This document shows, one piece after another, positions 1 through 9,492 of a stretch of DNA of 64,000 nt. The translations under genes were made by a program, and so were the position numbers. Source of the stretch: Comamonadaceae bacterium UBA4962 (GTDB lineage Bacteria; Pseudomonadota; Gammaproteobacteria; Burkholderiales; Burkholderiaceae_C); assembly GCA_002397315.1 (NCBI GenBank), contig DHAE01000015.1, positions 1 through 64,000 of the forward strand, in the 5' to 3' direction. The first letter of the stretch is position 1. Each line of letters opens with the position of its first letter. The notes under the pieces are model-generated. The model had not been told where the DNA came from. It searched no databases and saw nothing but the letters and a program-made list of their open reading frames with translations.

Positions 1-570
1 GCCCTTGTAGGGCACGTGCTGGATCTTCAGGCCCGCCAGGTTGAAGAACGCCTCGCCCGCGAACTGCGAGGTGGTGCCGGAGCCGAACGAGCCGTAGGAA
101 TACGTGTCCGGCGCACCCTTCACCAGCGCGACGAACTGCTTCACGTCGTTGGCCGGCACGTTCTTGCCGGCGAGCAGGATGAGCCCGGTGCGGCCGGTGA
201 TGCCGATCGGATCGAAGCTCTTGACCGGGTCGTAGGGCAGCTTGGCGCGCACGGCGGGGTTCACCGTGAAGGTGGTGCCCGAACTCATGAGCAGCGTGTA
301 CCCGTCCGGCGCCGCCTTGGCGACGTAGGAGGCCCCGATCACGGTGCCTGCGCCCGCCCGGTTGTCGATCACCACGCTCTGCCCGAGCACGTCGCCCAGC
401 TTCTTGCCGATGACGCGGCCCAGCACGTCGGTGGCACCGCCGGGCGGGAACGGGATCACCAGCGTGATCGGCTTGGCGGGATACGGCTCCTGGGCCATCG
501 CGGGCGCGAGCGCGGCGGCTGCACAGGTGGCGGCGATGGCGGACAACAACATCCTCTTGGCGTGGTTCAT
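1..570 (-). CDS. Bug/TctC-family periplasmic solute-binding protein (C-terminus cut off)
   Basis: Only the first 190 codons lie in the window; the gene runs off its left edge. The N-terminus is a clear Sec signal peptide (MNHAKRMLLSAIAATCAAAA, cleaved near APAMA-QEPYP). It is followed by the family-typical stretch KPITLVIPFPPGG, then DNRAGAGTVIGA and the YTLLMSS strand. Bug proteins are the extracytoplasmic binding components of tripartite tricarboxylate-type transport and bind small carboxylates. They are hugely expanded in Burkholderiales, and many are orphans without membrane partners. The ligand cannot be read from the sequence. The ATG at 570 directly precedes the signal peptide. Confidence 0.88.
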   Translation of the reverse strand, partial: MNHAKRMLLSAIAATCAAAALAPAMAQEPYPAKPITLVIPFPPGGATDVLGRVIGKKLGDVLGQSVVIDNRAGAGTVIGASYVAKAAPDGYTLLMSSGTTFTVNPAVRAKLPYDPVKSFDPIGITGRTGLILLAGKNVPANDVKQFVALVKGAPDTYSYGSFGSGTTSQFAGEAFFNLAGLKIQHVPYKG

Positions 571-662
571 GGCGGTCTCTCCAGGGTGGCGAAAATTGCG
601 GGAACGGTCAGCCCGCAGGGGCGGGGAAACAATGGAATGGGATCCGGATGCGATCGTGGGAA

Positions 663-2027
663 TCAGCTGTGTGCGGCCAACAGGGCCCTGCCGCGGGCCT
701 CGAATCTGCGGTGCTCCGCCTCGGGCACGAACAGCCCGCCCGTGGTCCAGACGAGGTGCGTGGCTTGCGGCAGCGAACGCTCCAGTCCCTGCAGCCGCAG
801 CCAGCGTCGGCCGGCCTCGGAACCCGTGAGCAGCGCCGGCCCGCCGAATCCGGCGGCGGCCGAGGGTTCGATGCGCTCCCCGGTGGCGTCGAGCACCTGC
901 ACCAGGTGCTCGAACAGCGTGTCGTCGCGCACCGTGAACACACCCGAGAGCAACGGCTGCATCAGGCGGGCCGCCAGCAGCGACGCGCGGGGCACCGCGA
1001 GGCCGTCTGCTTCCGTGCGGTTCGTGAGCCCCACGTCGTAAACGGAAGGATGCGTGCCCTCCGGCGCGGCCATCTGCACGAGGAAGCACGGCGACTGCAC
1101 CGGCTCGGCGAAGAAGCAGTGCACGTGCGGGCCGAGCAGTTGCCGCAGTCCGAACGCGATGCCGGCCGGCGCACCACCCACGCCGCACGGCAGATACACG
1201 AACAGCGGATGCTCCGCATCCACCGCGATGCCCTGCTCCCGCAGCTGTTCCTGCAGGCGCAGGGCAGCCGCGCTGTAGCCCAGCAGCAGCGAAAGCGAAC
1301 GTTCATCGTCCACGAAGTGGCAGAACGGGTCGGCCTCGGCCTGGGCGCGCCCCGCCGCCACGGCGCGCTCGTAGTCGCCCGCGTGCTCGACCACTTCGAC
1401 CCCGCGCTGCCGCAGGCGCTCCTTCTTCCACTCCTTGGCGTCGGCCGACATGTGCACCGCCGCACGGAAGCCCAGCGCGGACGCCGCGACACCGATGCTC
1501 AGGCCGAGGTTGCCGGTGGAACCCACGGCGACCTGGTGGCGCGCGAACACGGCACGGGCCGCCGGCTCGGCCAGCGCACGGTAATCGCCGCCCGGCGTGA
1601 CCAGCCCCTCGCGCAGCGCCAGCGCCTCGGCGAACTCCAGCACCTCGTGGATGCCGCCGCGCGCCTTGATGGAACCGGCCACGGGAAGGCCGTGGTCCGC
1701 CTTGATCCAGAGCCGCCCCTGCGCCGGCGCCAGCCCCAGGCGCGGTGCGAGCGCGTCGGCCGCGGTGAGCGGCGATTCGATGATGCCTTCGGAAGCCTGC
1801 AGCTCGGGAAACAGCCGGGCGAGCAGCGGCGCGAACCGCCTGAAGCGCCCCGCGGCAGCCTGCGTATCATGCAGACTAATGTTCTGGCCTTCGGCTTGCA
1901 TGTTGGAAGGAACTTCTGCCTGGCGTGCAGGGTTGAACCACAGGCAGGGCTCGGCATGGCGTACCGCATCGGGCAGTGTGTCTGGCAAGGCCGGGGTGTG
2001 AGCGGAGGGAAGTGTGCGGTGGTCCAT
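663..2027 (-). CDS. dsdA: D-serine ammonia-lyase (D-serine dehydratase)
   Basis: A 454-residue fold-type II PLP enzyme that deaminates D-serine to pyruvate and ammonia in the cytoplasm. The length matches DsdA. The PLP lysine is in VAGSIKARGGIHEV (K121), the substrate-binding STGNLGLS loop follows near residue 170, and the phosphate-binding glycine loop is LPCGVGGAPAG. It is transcribed away from the LysR-type gene at 2118, with about 90 AT-rich bases between them. That arrangement resembles dsdA with its activator dsdC, so D-serine-responsive control is likely but inferred. Function is catabolic and detoxifying, since D-serine inhibits growth. Confidence 0.92.
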   Translation of the reverse strand: MDHRTLPSAHTPALPDTLPDAVRHAEPCLWFNPARQAEVPSNMQAEGQNISLHDTQAAAGRFRRFAPLLARLFPELQASEGIIESPLTAADALAPRLGLAPAQGRLWIKADHGLPVAGSIKARGGIHEVLEFAEALALREGLVTPGGDYRALAEPAARAVFARHQVAVGSTGNLGLSIGVAASALGFRAAVHMSADAKEWKKERLRQRGVEVVEHAGDYERAVAAGRAQAEADPFCHFVDDERSLSLLLGYSAAALRLQEQLREQGIAVDAEHPLFVYLPCGVGGAPAGIAFGLRQLLGPHVHCFFAEPVQSPCFLVQMAAPEGTHPSVYDVGLTNRTEADGLAVPRASLLAARLMQPLLSGVFTVRDDTLFEHLVQVLDATGERIEPSAAAGFGGPALLTGSEAGRRWLRLQGLERSLPQATHLVWTTGGLFVPEAEHRRFEARGRALLAAHS

Positions 2028-2117
2028 GGGAGCGTCAGAAGGTCGTCGTGTGCATTCTTGCGCTCGCCGCTTTCGCGCCGCAAAGCATTTATATTGACGA
2101 CAGCATTAGTTTGATTA

Positions 2118-3092
2118 ATGGACTCACGCCTTTCCAACTCGCTGCTCGCCTGGCTGCGCTGCTTCGACGCCGCGGCGCGGCGCGGCAGTTTCACGCGTGC
2201 CGCGGCAGAACTGTGCATCACCCAGGGCGCGGTGAGCCAGCAGGTCAAACAGCTCGAGAACTGGCTCGGTCGCCCGCTGTTTCTGCGCACCCCGCGCACG
2301 CTGGTGCCCACGCCCGAAGGCCAGTGGCTGGCCGTGGTGCTGCGCGAGAGCTTCGGGGCGATCGAGAGCACGCTCGCCCAGATGCGCCACACGCCCGCTG
2401 CCCACGCCGCGGCCACGCTCAGTTGCTCGCCCTCGTTCGCCATGCAGTGGCTCACGCCGCGCCTGGGAGGGTTCTTCCGGCAGCACCCCGACGTCGGCCT
2501 GCGCGTGTTCGGTGAATTCCACCGGATCGACCGCACCCGCATGGTGCGTGACGGCGTCGAGGCCGCAGTGCGCTTCGATCCGGGTGGTTACACCGATCTG
2601 GAAGCCACCGAATTCCTCGATGAATGGCTGATGCCGGTGGCCAGCCCCGCGTTCGTTTCCGCGCACCCGGACCTGCTCGACGCGCCCGACCATTTGCGCC
2701 CGGAATGGCTGCTGCACGACGGCAGCGCCTGGGAGGGGGCCGAGACGTTCGAGGAATGGCAGCACTGGTTCGCCTCCATGGGTGCCACGCCCCCGGCCTG
2801 GAACACCGGTCCGCAGTTCAACCTGTCCCAACTGGCCGTGGGTGCCGCGCTCGCCGGCCAGGGCATCGCCATGGGCCGGGCCGCGCTCGTACTGGAGGAC
2901 GTGGCCGCCGGCCGCCTGCTGCCGCTGTGCAGCCGGTGCATACCGTCCCGCGCGCGCTATTCCTTCGTGACGGCGCCGCAGGCGGGCCCGGCCATGGCAC
3001 GGGTGCGGGAGTGGCTGCTCGAAGAGGGGGAACGGTTTCGGCAGGTGCGGGCGGTGTCGTTGCCGCCGTGCGTCCCCGACAGGTCGTCATAG
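2118..3092 (+). CDS. LysR-family transcriptional regulator, probable regulator of dsdA
   Basis: 324 residues with an N-terminal winged helix-turn-helix (about 10-68, including AAAELCITQGAVSQQVKQLE) and a C-terminal periplasmic-binding-protein-like effector domain of the GcvA/DsdC type (LDEWLMPVASPAF, QLAVGAALAGQGIAMG). The ATG at 2118 follows an AT-rich intergenic stretch shared with dsdA, which is where LysR regulators usually bind to control the divergent gene. By position it is a candidate DsdC-like activator, but the effector cannot be proved from sequence. A hairpin follows the gene at 3095. Confidence 0.87.
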   Translation: MDSRLSNSLLAWLRCFDAAARRGSFTRAAAELCITQGAVSQQVKQLENWLGRPLFLRTPRTLVPTPEGQWLAVVLRESFGAIESTLAQMRHTPAAHAAATLSCSPSFAMQWLTPRLGGFFRQHPDVGLRVFGEFHRIDRTRMVRDGVEAAVRFDPGGYTDLEATEFLDEWLMPVASPAFVSAHPDLLDAPDHLRPEWLLHDGSAWEGAETFEEWQHWFASMGATPPAWNTGPQFNLSQLAVGAALAGQGIAMGRAALVLEDVAAGRLLPLCSRCIPSRARYSFVTAPQAGPAMARVREWLLEEGERFRQVRAVSLPPCVPDRSS

Positions 3093-3094
3093 GC

Positions 3095-3120
3095 CGGAGG
3101 GACCGCCGCGGTCCTCCGGA
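3095..3120 (+). terminator. Hairpin after the LysR gene
   Basis: CCGGAGGGACC pairs with GGTCCTCCGG across a GCCGC loop, with one bulged G. It lies immediately after the stop of the LysR gene. There is no clear U-tract, so efficient intrinsic termination is uncertain. Confidence 0.4.
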
Positions 3121-3185
3121 TGCCTGTCCGCGAGGAAGTATTCCAGAAAGGAATTCTTGATCGACCCGCCCGCTCCTCGGTCAGG

Positions 3186-4616
3186 TCACCTTCTGGCGGC
3201 AGCCACCCTCCAGACGGCATTGCCCACGTCATCCGCCACCAGCAGCCCGCCCTTCGCGTCGAGCGCCACGCCCACGGGCCGGCCCCAGGCGTCACCGTCG
3301 CCGCTGACGAAGCCCGTGAGCACGTCGAGCGGCATGCCCTGGGGTTTTCCGTTGGCGAACGGCACGAAGATGACCTTGTAGCCGCTGCGGGGCTTGCGGT
3401 TCCAGGAGCCATGCAGGCCGACGAAGGCACCATGGGCCAGTGGGGGAGCCACCGGCGGCACCGCGGTACCCGTGCTTCGCGTACCGTCCGCACTGCCCGC
3501 GAAGGCCAGCCCCAGGGGCGCGACGTGGTTGCCGAGCGCGTACTCCGGCACGATGGCCTTTTCCACCAGATCCGGTCGGGGCGGCTGCACGCGCGCGTCC
3601 ACGTGCTGGCCCCAGTAGCTGTAAGGCCAGCCGTAGAAGCCGCCGTCCTTCACGGAAGTGAGGTAATCCGGAACCAGGTCGCTGCCGATTTCGTCACGTT
3701 CGTTGACCACCGTCCAGAGCACGCCCGTGGCCGGTTCCCAACCCATGCCGTTGGGGTTGCGCAGGCCGCTCGCGAAGACGCGATGCGCCCCCGTCGCCCG
3801 GTCGATCTCCCACACCGCCGCGCGGCCCGCTTCGGCCTCCATGCCGTTTTCCGCGACATTGCTGTTGGAGCCGACGGTGGCGTAGAGCTTGGTGCCGTCC
3901 GCGCTGGCAATGAGGTTCTTGGTCCAGTGGTGGTTGAGCGGCCGCGACGGCAGATCCACCACCTTCGCGGGTGCGGCGGTGATCGCCGTCTGGCCGGGGA
4001 CGTAGGGGAAGCGCACGACGGCATCCGCATTCGCCACGTAGAGTTCGTTGCCGACCAGCACCATGCCGAAGGGTGAATGGAGCCCCTGCAGGAAGACGCT
4101 GCGCGTTTCCGCCACGCCGTCGCCGTCGGCATCGCGCAGCAGCGTGATGCGGTCGGCCGACGGATGGCCGGAGCCCGCCTTCGCCATGACCTTGCCCATG
4201 ACCCAGCTGCGCACCTTCTTCACCAAGCCATCGTCCGGTGGCGGTTCTTCGGGCGCGGGCTTGTCGCTCTCCGCCACCAGCACGTCGCCATTGGGCAAAA
4301 CGAGCAGCCAGCGGGGATGCTGGAGGTCGCGTGCGAACGGCGTCACGCCGAGGCCCGCCATGGCCTGCGGCGCGCCACCTTCGGGCCAGCCCTTGGCGGG
4401 TGCGATGTGCACGGTGGGGATCAGAGACTTGTGCGGCTCCGGCAGCGTGGGGCTGGCGCCGATGCCGGCCTCGGGCGGCAGGCGCGCGGTATCGCCGCAT
4501 CCGGCCAGTGCCGCAGCAGCCACCAGAGGGGCCAGCGCCCAGGCACGCCGGAGGCCGCGCCGCCGGGTGGGGGCATCGAATGAAAATGGGACGGAGGCGG
4601 AGACGTGCAGGCGCAT
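3186..4616 (-). CDS. PQQ-dependent sugar (sorbosone-type) dehydrogenase lipoprotein
   Basis: 476 residues. The N-terminus has a basic segment, a hydrophobic core and a lipobox (ALAGC-GD), so an exported lipoprotein is expected. The body is a six-bladed beta-propeller of the sugar/sorbosone dehydrogenase family, with repeated FARDLQHPRWLLVLPNGDVLV, HSPFGMVLVGNELYVA, ASGLRNPNGMGW and WPYSYWGQHVD segments. Family members oxidise aldoses or sorbosone with PQQ. The substrate here is unknown. The ATG at 4616 is chosen because it sits just ahead of the signal sequence; the frame stays open further upstream, which reflects high GC rather than coding. Confidence 0.82.
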   Translation of the reverse strand: MRLHVSASVPFSFDAPTRRRGLRRAWALAPLVAAAALAGCGDTARLPPEAGIGASPTLPEPHKSLIPTVHIAPAKGWPEGGAPQAMAGLGVTPFARDLQHPRWLLVLPNGDVLVAESDKPAPEEPPPDDGLVKKVRSWVMGKVMAKAGSGHPSADRITLLRDADGDGVAETRSVFLQGLHSPFGMVLVGNELYVANADAVVRFPYVPGQTAITAAPAKVVDLPSRPLNHHWTKNLIASADGTKLYATVGSNSNVAENGMEAEAGRAAVWEIDRATGAHRVFASGLRNPNGMGWEPATGVLWTVVNERDEIGSDLVPDYLTSVKDGGFYGWPYSYWGQHVDARVQPPRPDLVEKAIVPEYALGNHVAPLGLAFAGSADGTRSTGTAVPPVAPPLAHGAFVGLHGSWNRKPRSGYKVIFVPFANGKPQGMPLDVLTGFVSGDGDAWGRPVGVALDAKGGLLVADDVGNAVWRVAAARR

Positions 4617-4755
4617 GGCGGGGTCCGGCAATGCCGGTCGGCTGAAGGAGTGCCTGCCAGTCTCGCGAACCGGGCCGGTCGACTTTGTCAGCGAATGCCG
4701 CGAACGCGGCTGTGGAATGCTGCGCACTGCGGTGCGCGTGGCGAGGCCCAGGTGC

Positions 4756-5367
4756 CTAGAGCATGCGCGGCTGGAAGAGCGACCGGCGGCTGATCGTCCT
4801 CCCCGAGAGCATGAATGCACCGTCGCCCTGGTAGTGCAGTGTCTGCGGCCGGCGCACGGAGGCATCGACACGCGCGCGAAGCACTTCGAGCACGAAGAAA
4901 TCGTAGCGGTTGACGAGGCGCGTGTCGGCCACGCGGCATTCGATCTGCACGAAGCATTCCCGCACCAGCGGGGCAGACACCCGGCTGGCGGGCTCCGCGG
5001 TGAAGCCGAACCGCTCGAACTTGTCCACCTCGGCGCCCGAGCAATTGCCGACGCCGACCACTTCGTCCACCCAGCGGGCCTCGGGAATGTTGATCGTGCA
5101 TTGCCGGCTGCGGCGCACCAGGCCATGGCTGTGGTTGGCACGGGAGATCACGCAACCCAGCAGTGACGGCGCGAACTCCATCACGGTATGCCAGCCCATG
5201 GTCATGAGGTCGGCGCGGCCCCGCCATGCCGAGCCGACCAGTACCACGGGGCCCGGCTCCAGGTAGCGGCGCACCGATTCCACCGGCAATTCGCTCCATG
5301 CAGGTTCGCGCCGCCGCCGGGGCCTGCGCGGCGATGTGGGTGAAGCGGCTTCGGACTTGGCGGACAT
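4756..5367 (-). CDS. Flavin reductase-like domain protein
   Basis: 203 residues. After a basic N-terminal tail (RRPRRRREP) comes a flavin reductase-like split-barrel domain: GPVVLVGSAWRGRADLMTMGWHT, then SLLGCVISRANHSHGL and CTINIPE. Proteins of this family bind FMN and either reduce free flavin with NAD(P)H or serve other redox roles. It stands alone between the sugar dehydrogenase and the chromate transporter pair, so no partner oxygenase can be assigned. Confidence 0.8.
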   Translation of the reverse strand: MSAKSEAASPTSPRRPRRRREPAWSELPVESVRRYLEPGPVVLVGSAWRGRADLMTMGWHTVMEFAPSLLGCVISRANHSHGLVRRSRQCTINIPEARWVDEVVGVGNCSGAEVDKFERFGFTAEPASRVSAPLVRECFVQIECRVADTRLVNRYDFFVLEVLRARVDASVRRPQTLHYQGDGAFMLSGRTISRRSLFQPRML

Positions 5368-5518
5368 GTGCGGGCCATGCTAGCAGGCCGGCATCCCGCG
5401 GGCCGGCAAGGGCGTCGCGGCCCGGCCGCAGCGGTGATGCCAGGGCGTACCATGCGGCCCCGCGGCCGCGCCACCGCGCATGCCGCGCCCAGCCCACCGA
5501 TTCCACACCGAGCCCTCC

Positions 5519-6124
5519 ATGCCCGTCTCGTCCTCTCCCCTCGCCACCGAACCGCCCGAGGCGCCCGCCGTGCGCCCTGCCCCACGGGATTGCCGTGACC
5601 TGTTCTGGTCGTTCACCTGGCTGGCCCTGCAGGGATTCGGCGGCGTGCTGGCGGTGGTACAGCGCGAGCTGGTGGATCGCAGGGGCTGGCTGTCGAACGA
5701 GGAGTTCATCGAGGACTGGGCGGTGGCGCAGATCCTGCCGGGGCCCAACGTGGTCAACCTCGCCGTGATGATCGGCGACCGCTACTTCGGCTGGCGCGGC
5801 GCGGCGGCGGCGCTGGCCGGGATGCTGCTGCTGCCCTCGCTGGTGCTGCTGGCGCTGGCCCTGGTCTACGCGCGCTTCGCACAGCACCCTGCCGTGGCGG
5901 GTGCCCTGCGCGGCATGGGCGCGGTGGCCGCGGGCCTCGTGGCCGGCGTGGCCCTGCGCATGGCGGTGGCGCTGCGCACGCACCCCTTGGGAGCGGCCGG
6001 CGGTGCCGTGTTCGCGGCAGGCACGTTCGCCGCCATGGCGCTGCTGCAGTGGCCGCTCGCGGCCGTGCTGCTGGCCATCGGCGGTGCGGCCTGCGCGGCC
6101 ACGTGGCGGAAGCTGCCGGCATGA
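5519..6124 (+). CDS. chrA: Chromate transporter, first half-size subunit
   Basis: About 201 residues containing one CHR domain. The signature FTWLALQGFGGVLAVVQREL is followed by EDWAVAQILPGPNVVNLAVMIG and then several transmembrane helices. In short-chain CHR systems two homologous subunits, encoded in tandem, together export chromate or handle related oxyanions, matching the two halves of full-length ChrA. The ATG at 5519 is preferred over one at 5480 because the upstream residues are not family-like. Its stop overlaps the next start (ATGA at 6121-6124), implying translational coupling. Confidence 0.88.
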   Translation: MPVSSSPLATEPPEAPAVRPAPRDCRDLFWSFTWLALQGFGGVLAVVQRELVDRRGWLSNEEFIEDWAVAQILPGPNVVNLAVMIGDRYFGWRGAAAALAGMLLLPSLVLLALALVYARFAQHPAVAGALRGMGAVAAGLVAGVALRMAVALRTHPLGAAGGAVFAAGTFAAMALLQWPLAAVLLAIGGAACAATWRKLPA

Positions 6125-6705
6125 CCACCGCGACCACGATCGCGATGCAGCCCGCGGACTGGCTGCACCTGCTGGGATATTACCTGTCCCTGTCGCTGCT
6201 GACGGTGGGCGGCGCCATCGCCACCGCGCCGGACATGCACCGCTTCCTGGTGGACCGGCAGGCCTGGCTGACCGATCCGCAGTTCAATGCCTCCATCGCC
6301 ATCGCCCAGGCCGCGCCCGGCCCGAACGTGCTCTTCATCGGGCTGCTGGGTTGGAACGTGGGCCTCAACGCCGGCGGCTGGGTGCTGGGCCTGCTGGGCA
6401 TGGTGCTGTGCCTCGCGGGCGTGATGCTGCCCAGTACGCTGCTCACCTGGGGCGCCGCGCGCTGGGCGCACCGCAACCGCGGCCTGCGCACGGTGCGCGC
6501 CTTCAAGCAGGGCATGGCGCCGGTCGTGCTGGGCCTGCTGCTCGCCACCGCCTTCATCCTCGGCACCACCCACGGCAGCCTGGCCGAGAGCTGGCGGCTG
6601 TGGGCCGTCTCGGCGGCGTGCATGCTGCTCGTCTGGCGCACGCGCATCCATCTGCTGTGGCTGCTGGGCGCGGGGGCGCTGTCCGGTGCCATGGGGTGGA
6701 TCTGA
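6121..6705 (+). CDS. chrA: Chromate transporter, second half-size subunit
   Basis: 194 residues carrying the second CHR domain: SLLTVGGAIATAPDMHRFLV, then IAIAQAAPGPNVLFIGLLGWNVG and about five hydrophobic helices. It overlaps the preceding subunit by four bases (ATGA) and is surely co-translated with it. The two are thought to insert in opposite orientations and act as a heterodimer. Chromate efflux is the family's named function; the physiological anion here could also be sulfate-like. Confidence 0.88.
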   Translation: MTTATTIAMQPADWLHLLGYYLSLSLLTVGGAIATAPDMHRFLVDRQAWLTDPQFNASIAIAQAAPGPNVLFIGLLGWNVGLNAGGWVLGLLGMVLCLAGVMLPSTLLTWGAARWAHRNRGLRTVRAFKQGMAPVVLGLLLATAFILGTTHGSLAESWRLWAVSAACMLLVWRTRIHLLWLLGAGALSGAMGWI

Positions 6706-6865
6706 GCAGGCCTCGGGAACACGTTATTACAAATACGGCCTGCCGATGGGCAGGTTGCGCCGCAACAATGGGCCGGGCACCGGGCGTGGATCAGGCCCTG
6801 GCCTGGCCCACAGGCCTTCCGGCACCGCCTTGTTCGCTTTCACCATTCCAGCAGGAGACTCTCCC

Positions 6866-7834
6866 ATGCAATTGCGCCCCCTCGGCCGTTCCGGCCTGCA
6901 GGTTTCACCGCTGTGTTTCGGCGGCAACGTGTTCGGCTGGACGGTGGACGAGCCCACGACCTTCTCCCTGATCGATGCCTGGCTGGATGCCGGCTTCAAC
7001 TTCATCGACACCGCGGACGTGTACTCGCGCTGGAACCCCGGCCACATGGGCGGCGAATCGGAGGCGCTGATCGGCCAGTGGCTCAAGCGCAGCGGCCGGC
7101 GCGACCGGATCTTGCTCGCGACGAAGGTGGGCAAGGACCTGGGCGGCGGCAAGGTGGGCCTGAAGCCGGACTACATCCGCCGCGCGGTGGACGACTCGCT
7201 GCGCCGGCTGCACACCGACTACATCGATCTGTACCAGTCGCACGACGACGATCCTTCCACGCCGCTGGAGGACACGCTCGGCACTTATGCGGATCTGATC
7301 CGCGAGGGCAAGGTGCGCGCCATCGGGGCATCGAACCACACGGCCGCCCGCCTGTCCGAGGCGCTGGGCACCAGCGCGCGGCTGGGCCTGCCGCGGTATG
7401 AATCCCTGCAGCCGCTCTACAACCTGTACGACCGCGCGGTGTTCGAAGCCGAGCTGCAGCCGCTGTGCGTGGAGCAGCAGATCGGCGTCATCAATTTCTA
7501 TGCGCTCGCCGCGGGCTTCCTGACGGGCAAGTACCGCACCGAGGCGGATGCCTCCAAGAGCGCGCGCGGCGCGAAAACCGTGGAGAAATACCTCAACCCC
7601 CGCGGCCTGCGCATCCTGGCCGAACTCGACGAAGTCGCCGAGCGCTACGAAGCGACGCCGGCCCAGGTGGCCATCGCCTGGCAGATGGCGCAGCCGGGCA
7701 TCACGGCGCCGATCGCGAGCGCAACGTCGCTGGAGCAGTTGCAGGAACTGGTGCGGGCCGCGCAACTGCAGCTCGACGCGGACGCGCTGGAATCCCTGAG
7801 CCAGGCGAGCGACGAGGCCGCTGCCGAGGCCTGA
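6866..7834 (+). CDS. Aldo/keto reductase
   Basis: 322-residue TIM-barrel NADPH-dependent oxidoreductase. The catalytic tetrad is visible: Asp and Tyr in FNFIDTADVYSRWN, Lys in LLATKVGKD and His in LYQSHDDD. C-terminal cofactor-binding residues lie in IASATSLEQLQELV. The ATG at 6866 has a good ribosome site (AGGAGA) nine bases upstream. It is monocistronic; the substrate cannot be predicted. Confidence 0.88.
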   Translation: MQLRPLGRSGLQVSPLCFGGNVFGWTVDEPTTFSLIDAWLDAGFNFIDTADVYSRWNPGHMGGESEALIGQWLKRSGRRDRILLATKVGKDLGGGKVGLKPDYIRRAVDDSLRRLHTDYIDLYQSHDDDPSTPLEDTLGTYADLIREGKVRAIGASNHTAARLSEALGTSARLGLPRYESLQPLYNLYDRAVFEAELQPLCVEQQIGVINFYALAAGFLTGKYRTEADASKSARGAKTVEKYLNPRGLRILAELDEVAERYEATPAQVAIAWQMAQPGITAPIASATSLEQLQELVRAAQLQLDADALESLSQASDEAAAEA

Positions 7835-7940
7835 CGCCGGCGCTGGCCGAGAGGCGGCCGCGGCAAGCCCTCGTGGCCATGGAGGTAGCCTGCGGCGACG
7901 TGCCCGCGTCGTGCGGAACGTCGCCCTGGAATCGCCGCCG

Positions 7941-8693
7941 TCAGCCCCCGCGCTGGCGCAGCGCCTCGTAGAGGCAGACGCCGCTCGCCACCGACACGTT
8001 CAGGCTCTCCACCGCGCCCTTCATGGGGATCGAAACCAGTTCGTCGCAGGTCTTGCGCGTGAGCTGCCGCATGCCGTCGCCTTCGGCGCCCAGCACCAGG
8101 GCCACGGGGCCTTTCAGGTCGACCTGGTAGATGGTCTTGGGCGCATCGTCGCTGGTGCCGATACACCAGATGTTGCGCTCCTTCAATTCGCCCAGCGTGC
8201 GCGCGAGGTTGGTGACCATGAAGTACGGCATGGTCTCGGCCGCGCCGCTGGCCACCTTGGCCACCGTGGCGTTGAGGCCCACGGCATGGTCCTTGGGCGC
8301 GATGACCGCGTGCGCACCGGCACCGTCGGCCACGCGCAGGCAGGCACCCAGGTTGTGCGGATCGGTCACGCCGTCGAGCACCAGCAGCAGCGGCTTTTCG
8401 ATGCCGTCCGCTTCGAGCTGTTCGAGCAGTTCGTCGAGCGAATGCACCTGCGCGATGGCTTCGACACGCGCGGCCACGCCCTGGTGGCCGTGGCTGCCCG
8501 CGAGCTTGGCGATGCGCGGCGCATCGGCCTCGATGAGGCGCGCGCCCGCTTCCTTGGCACGGTCGAGGAACTGCCGCATGCGCGCGTCGCGCCGGGTGGC
8601 CTCGTAGTAGATCTCGATGATGGACTGCGGCGCGGTCTTCAGGCGCACGCCCACGGCGTGGAAGCCGAATAGCACTTTGGGGCTGGAGGACAT
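7941..8693 (-). CDS. rlmB: 23S rRNA (guanosine-2'-O-)-methyltransferase RlmB
   Basis: 250-residue SPOUT-class methyltransferase that modifies G2251 in the peptidyltransferase region of 23S rRNA using SAM. The N-terminal substrate-binding domain (KVLFGFHAVGVRLK...) is followed by the trefoil-knot catalytic domain, with LVLDGVTDPHNLGACLR, LVLGAEGDGM and the closing IPMKGAVESLNVSVA motif. Length and motif order are normal. It is a single gene on the minus strand. Confidence 0.93.
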   Translation of the reverse strand: MSSSPKVLFGFHAVGVRLKTAPQSIIEIYYEATRRDARMRQFLDRAKEAGARLIEADAPRIAKLAGSHGHQGVAARVEAIAQVHSLDELLEQLEADGIEKPLLLVLDGVTDPHNLGACLRVADGAGAHAVIAPKDHAVGLNATVAKVASGAAETMPYFMVTNLARTLGELKERNIWCIGTSDDAPKTIYQVDLKGPVALVLGAEGDGMRQLTRKTCDELVSIPMKGAVESLNVSVASGVCLYEALRQRGG

Positions 8694-8753
8694 GCGGCGA
8701 TTATCCGCGCCCTGCCGCCATGCCCCTCAGGCCCGTCACAAGGCCGGCCCGGA

Positions 8754-9473
8754 TCACGCCTCGGGAACGACCCGGCCCGCGTCGATGGTGATGCGCCGGT
8801 CGCAGCGCGCAGCGATGCCGCGGTCGTGGGTGACGAGCACCAGCGTGGTGCCGAGTTCGCGGTTCAGGTCGAACATCAACCGCATGATGGTCTCGCCGGT
8901 GGCGAAATCGAGGCTGCCGGTGGGCTCGTCGGCCAGCAGCACGTCGGGCTGCACGACGAAGGCGCGCGCCAGCGCCACGCGCTGCTGCTCGCCGCCCGAG
9001 AGCACCTTCGGATAGTGCCCCAGCCGCTGCCCCAGGCCCACGCGCCCGAGCATTTCCGCGGCCAGCGGACGCGCGTCGCGGCGCTGGGCCAGCTCCAGCG
9101 GCAGCATCACGTTCTCGAGCGCGGTGAGGTTGCCCAGCAGCTGGAAGCTCTGGAACACGAAGCCCATGCGCCGTGCGCGCAATGCGGCGCGACCGTCCTC
9201 ATCGAGCGCGAAGAGGTCTTCGCCGGCCAGCCGCACCGTGCCGCGCGTGGGTGTGTCCAGCCCCGCGATGATGGACAGCAGCGTGCTCTTGCCCGACCCC
9301 GACGCGCCGACGATGGCGACGGTGTCCCTCGCGGCCAGCCGGAAATCGATATCCCGCAGAATGTCGAGGGTGCCGGTCGAATCCGTCACCGACTTGTGCA
9401 CGTGCTCCACGGCGATGACGGGGGCGCTGGCGGCGGCGGTGGGGGAGGAAATTTCCGGCAGTGTTTCCGACAT
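8754..9473 (-). CDS. ABC transporter ATP-binding protein, LolD/YbbA type
   Basis: 239 residues with Walker A GASGSGKST, Q-loop FVFQSFQLLGNLTALENV, signature LSGGEQQRVALA, Walker B LLADEPTGSLD and the H-loop VTHD. The MacB/LolD/YbbA subfamily energises extraction or export of lipids and lipoproteins at the inner membrane. It lies head-to-head with the tesA-like gene, the same pairing as ybbA-tesA in enterobacteria, which favours YbbA. The permease partner is not in the window. The ATG at 9473 gives MSETLPEI. Confidence 0.88.
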   Translation of the reverse strand: MSETLPEISSPTAAASAPVIAVEHVHKSVTDSTGTLDILRDIDFRLAARDTVAIVGASGSGKSTLLSIIAGLDTPTRGTVRLAGEDLFALDEDGRAALRARRMGFVFQSFQLLGNLTALENVMLPLELAQRRDARPLAAEMLGRVGLGQRLGHYPKVLSGGEQQRVALARAFVVQPDVLLADEPTGSLDFATGETIMRLMFDLNRELGTTLVLVTHDRGIAARCDRRITIDAGRVVPEA

Positions 9474-9492
9474 GAAAGGTGCTCTTGCAGTG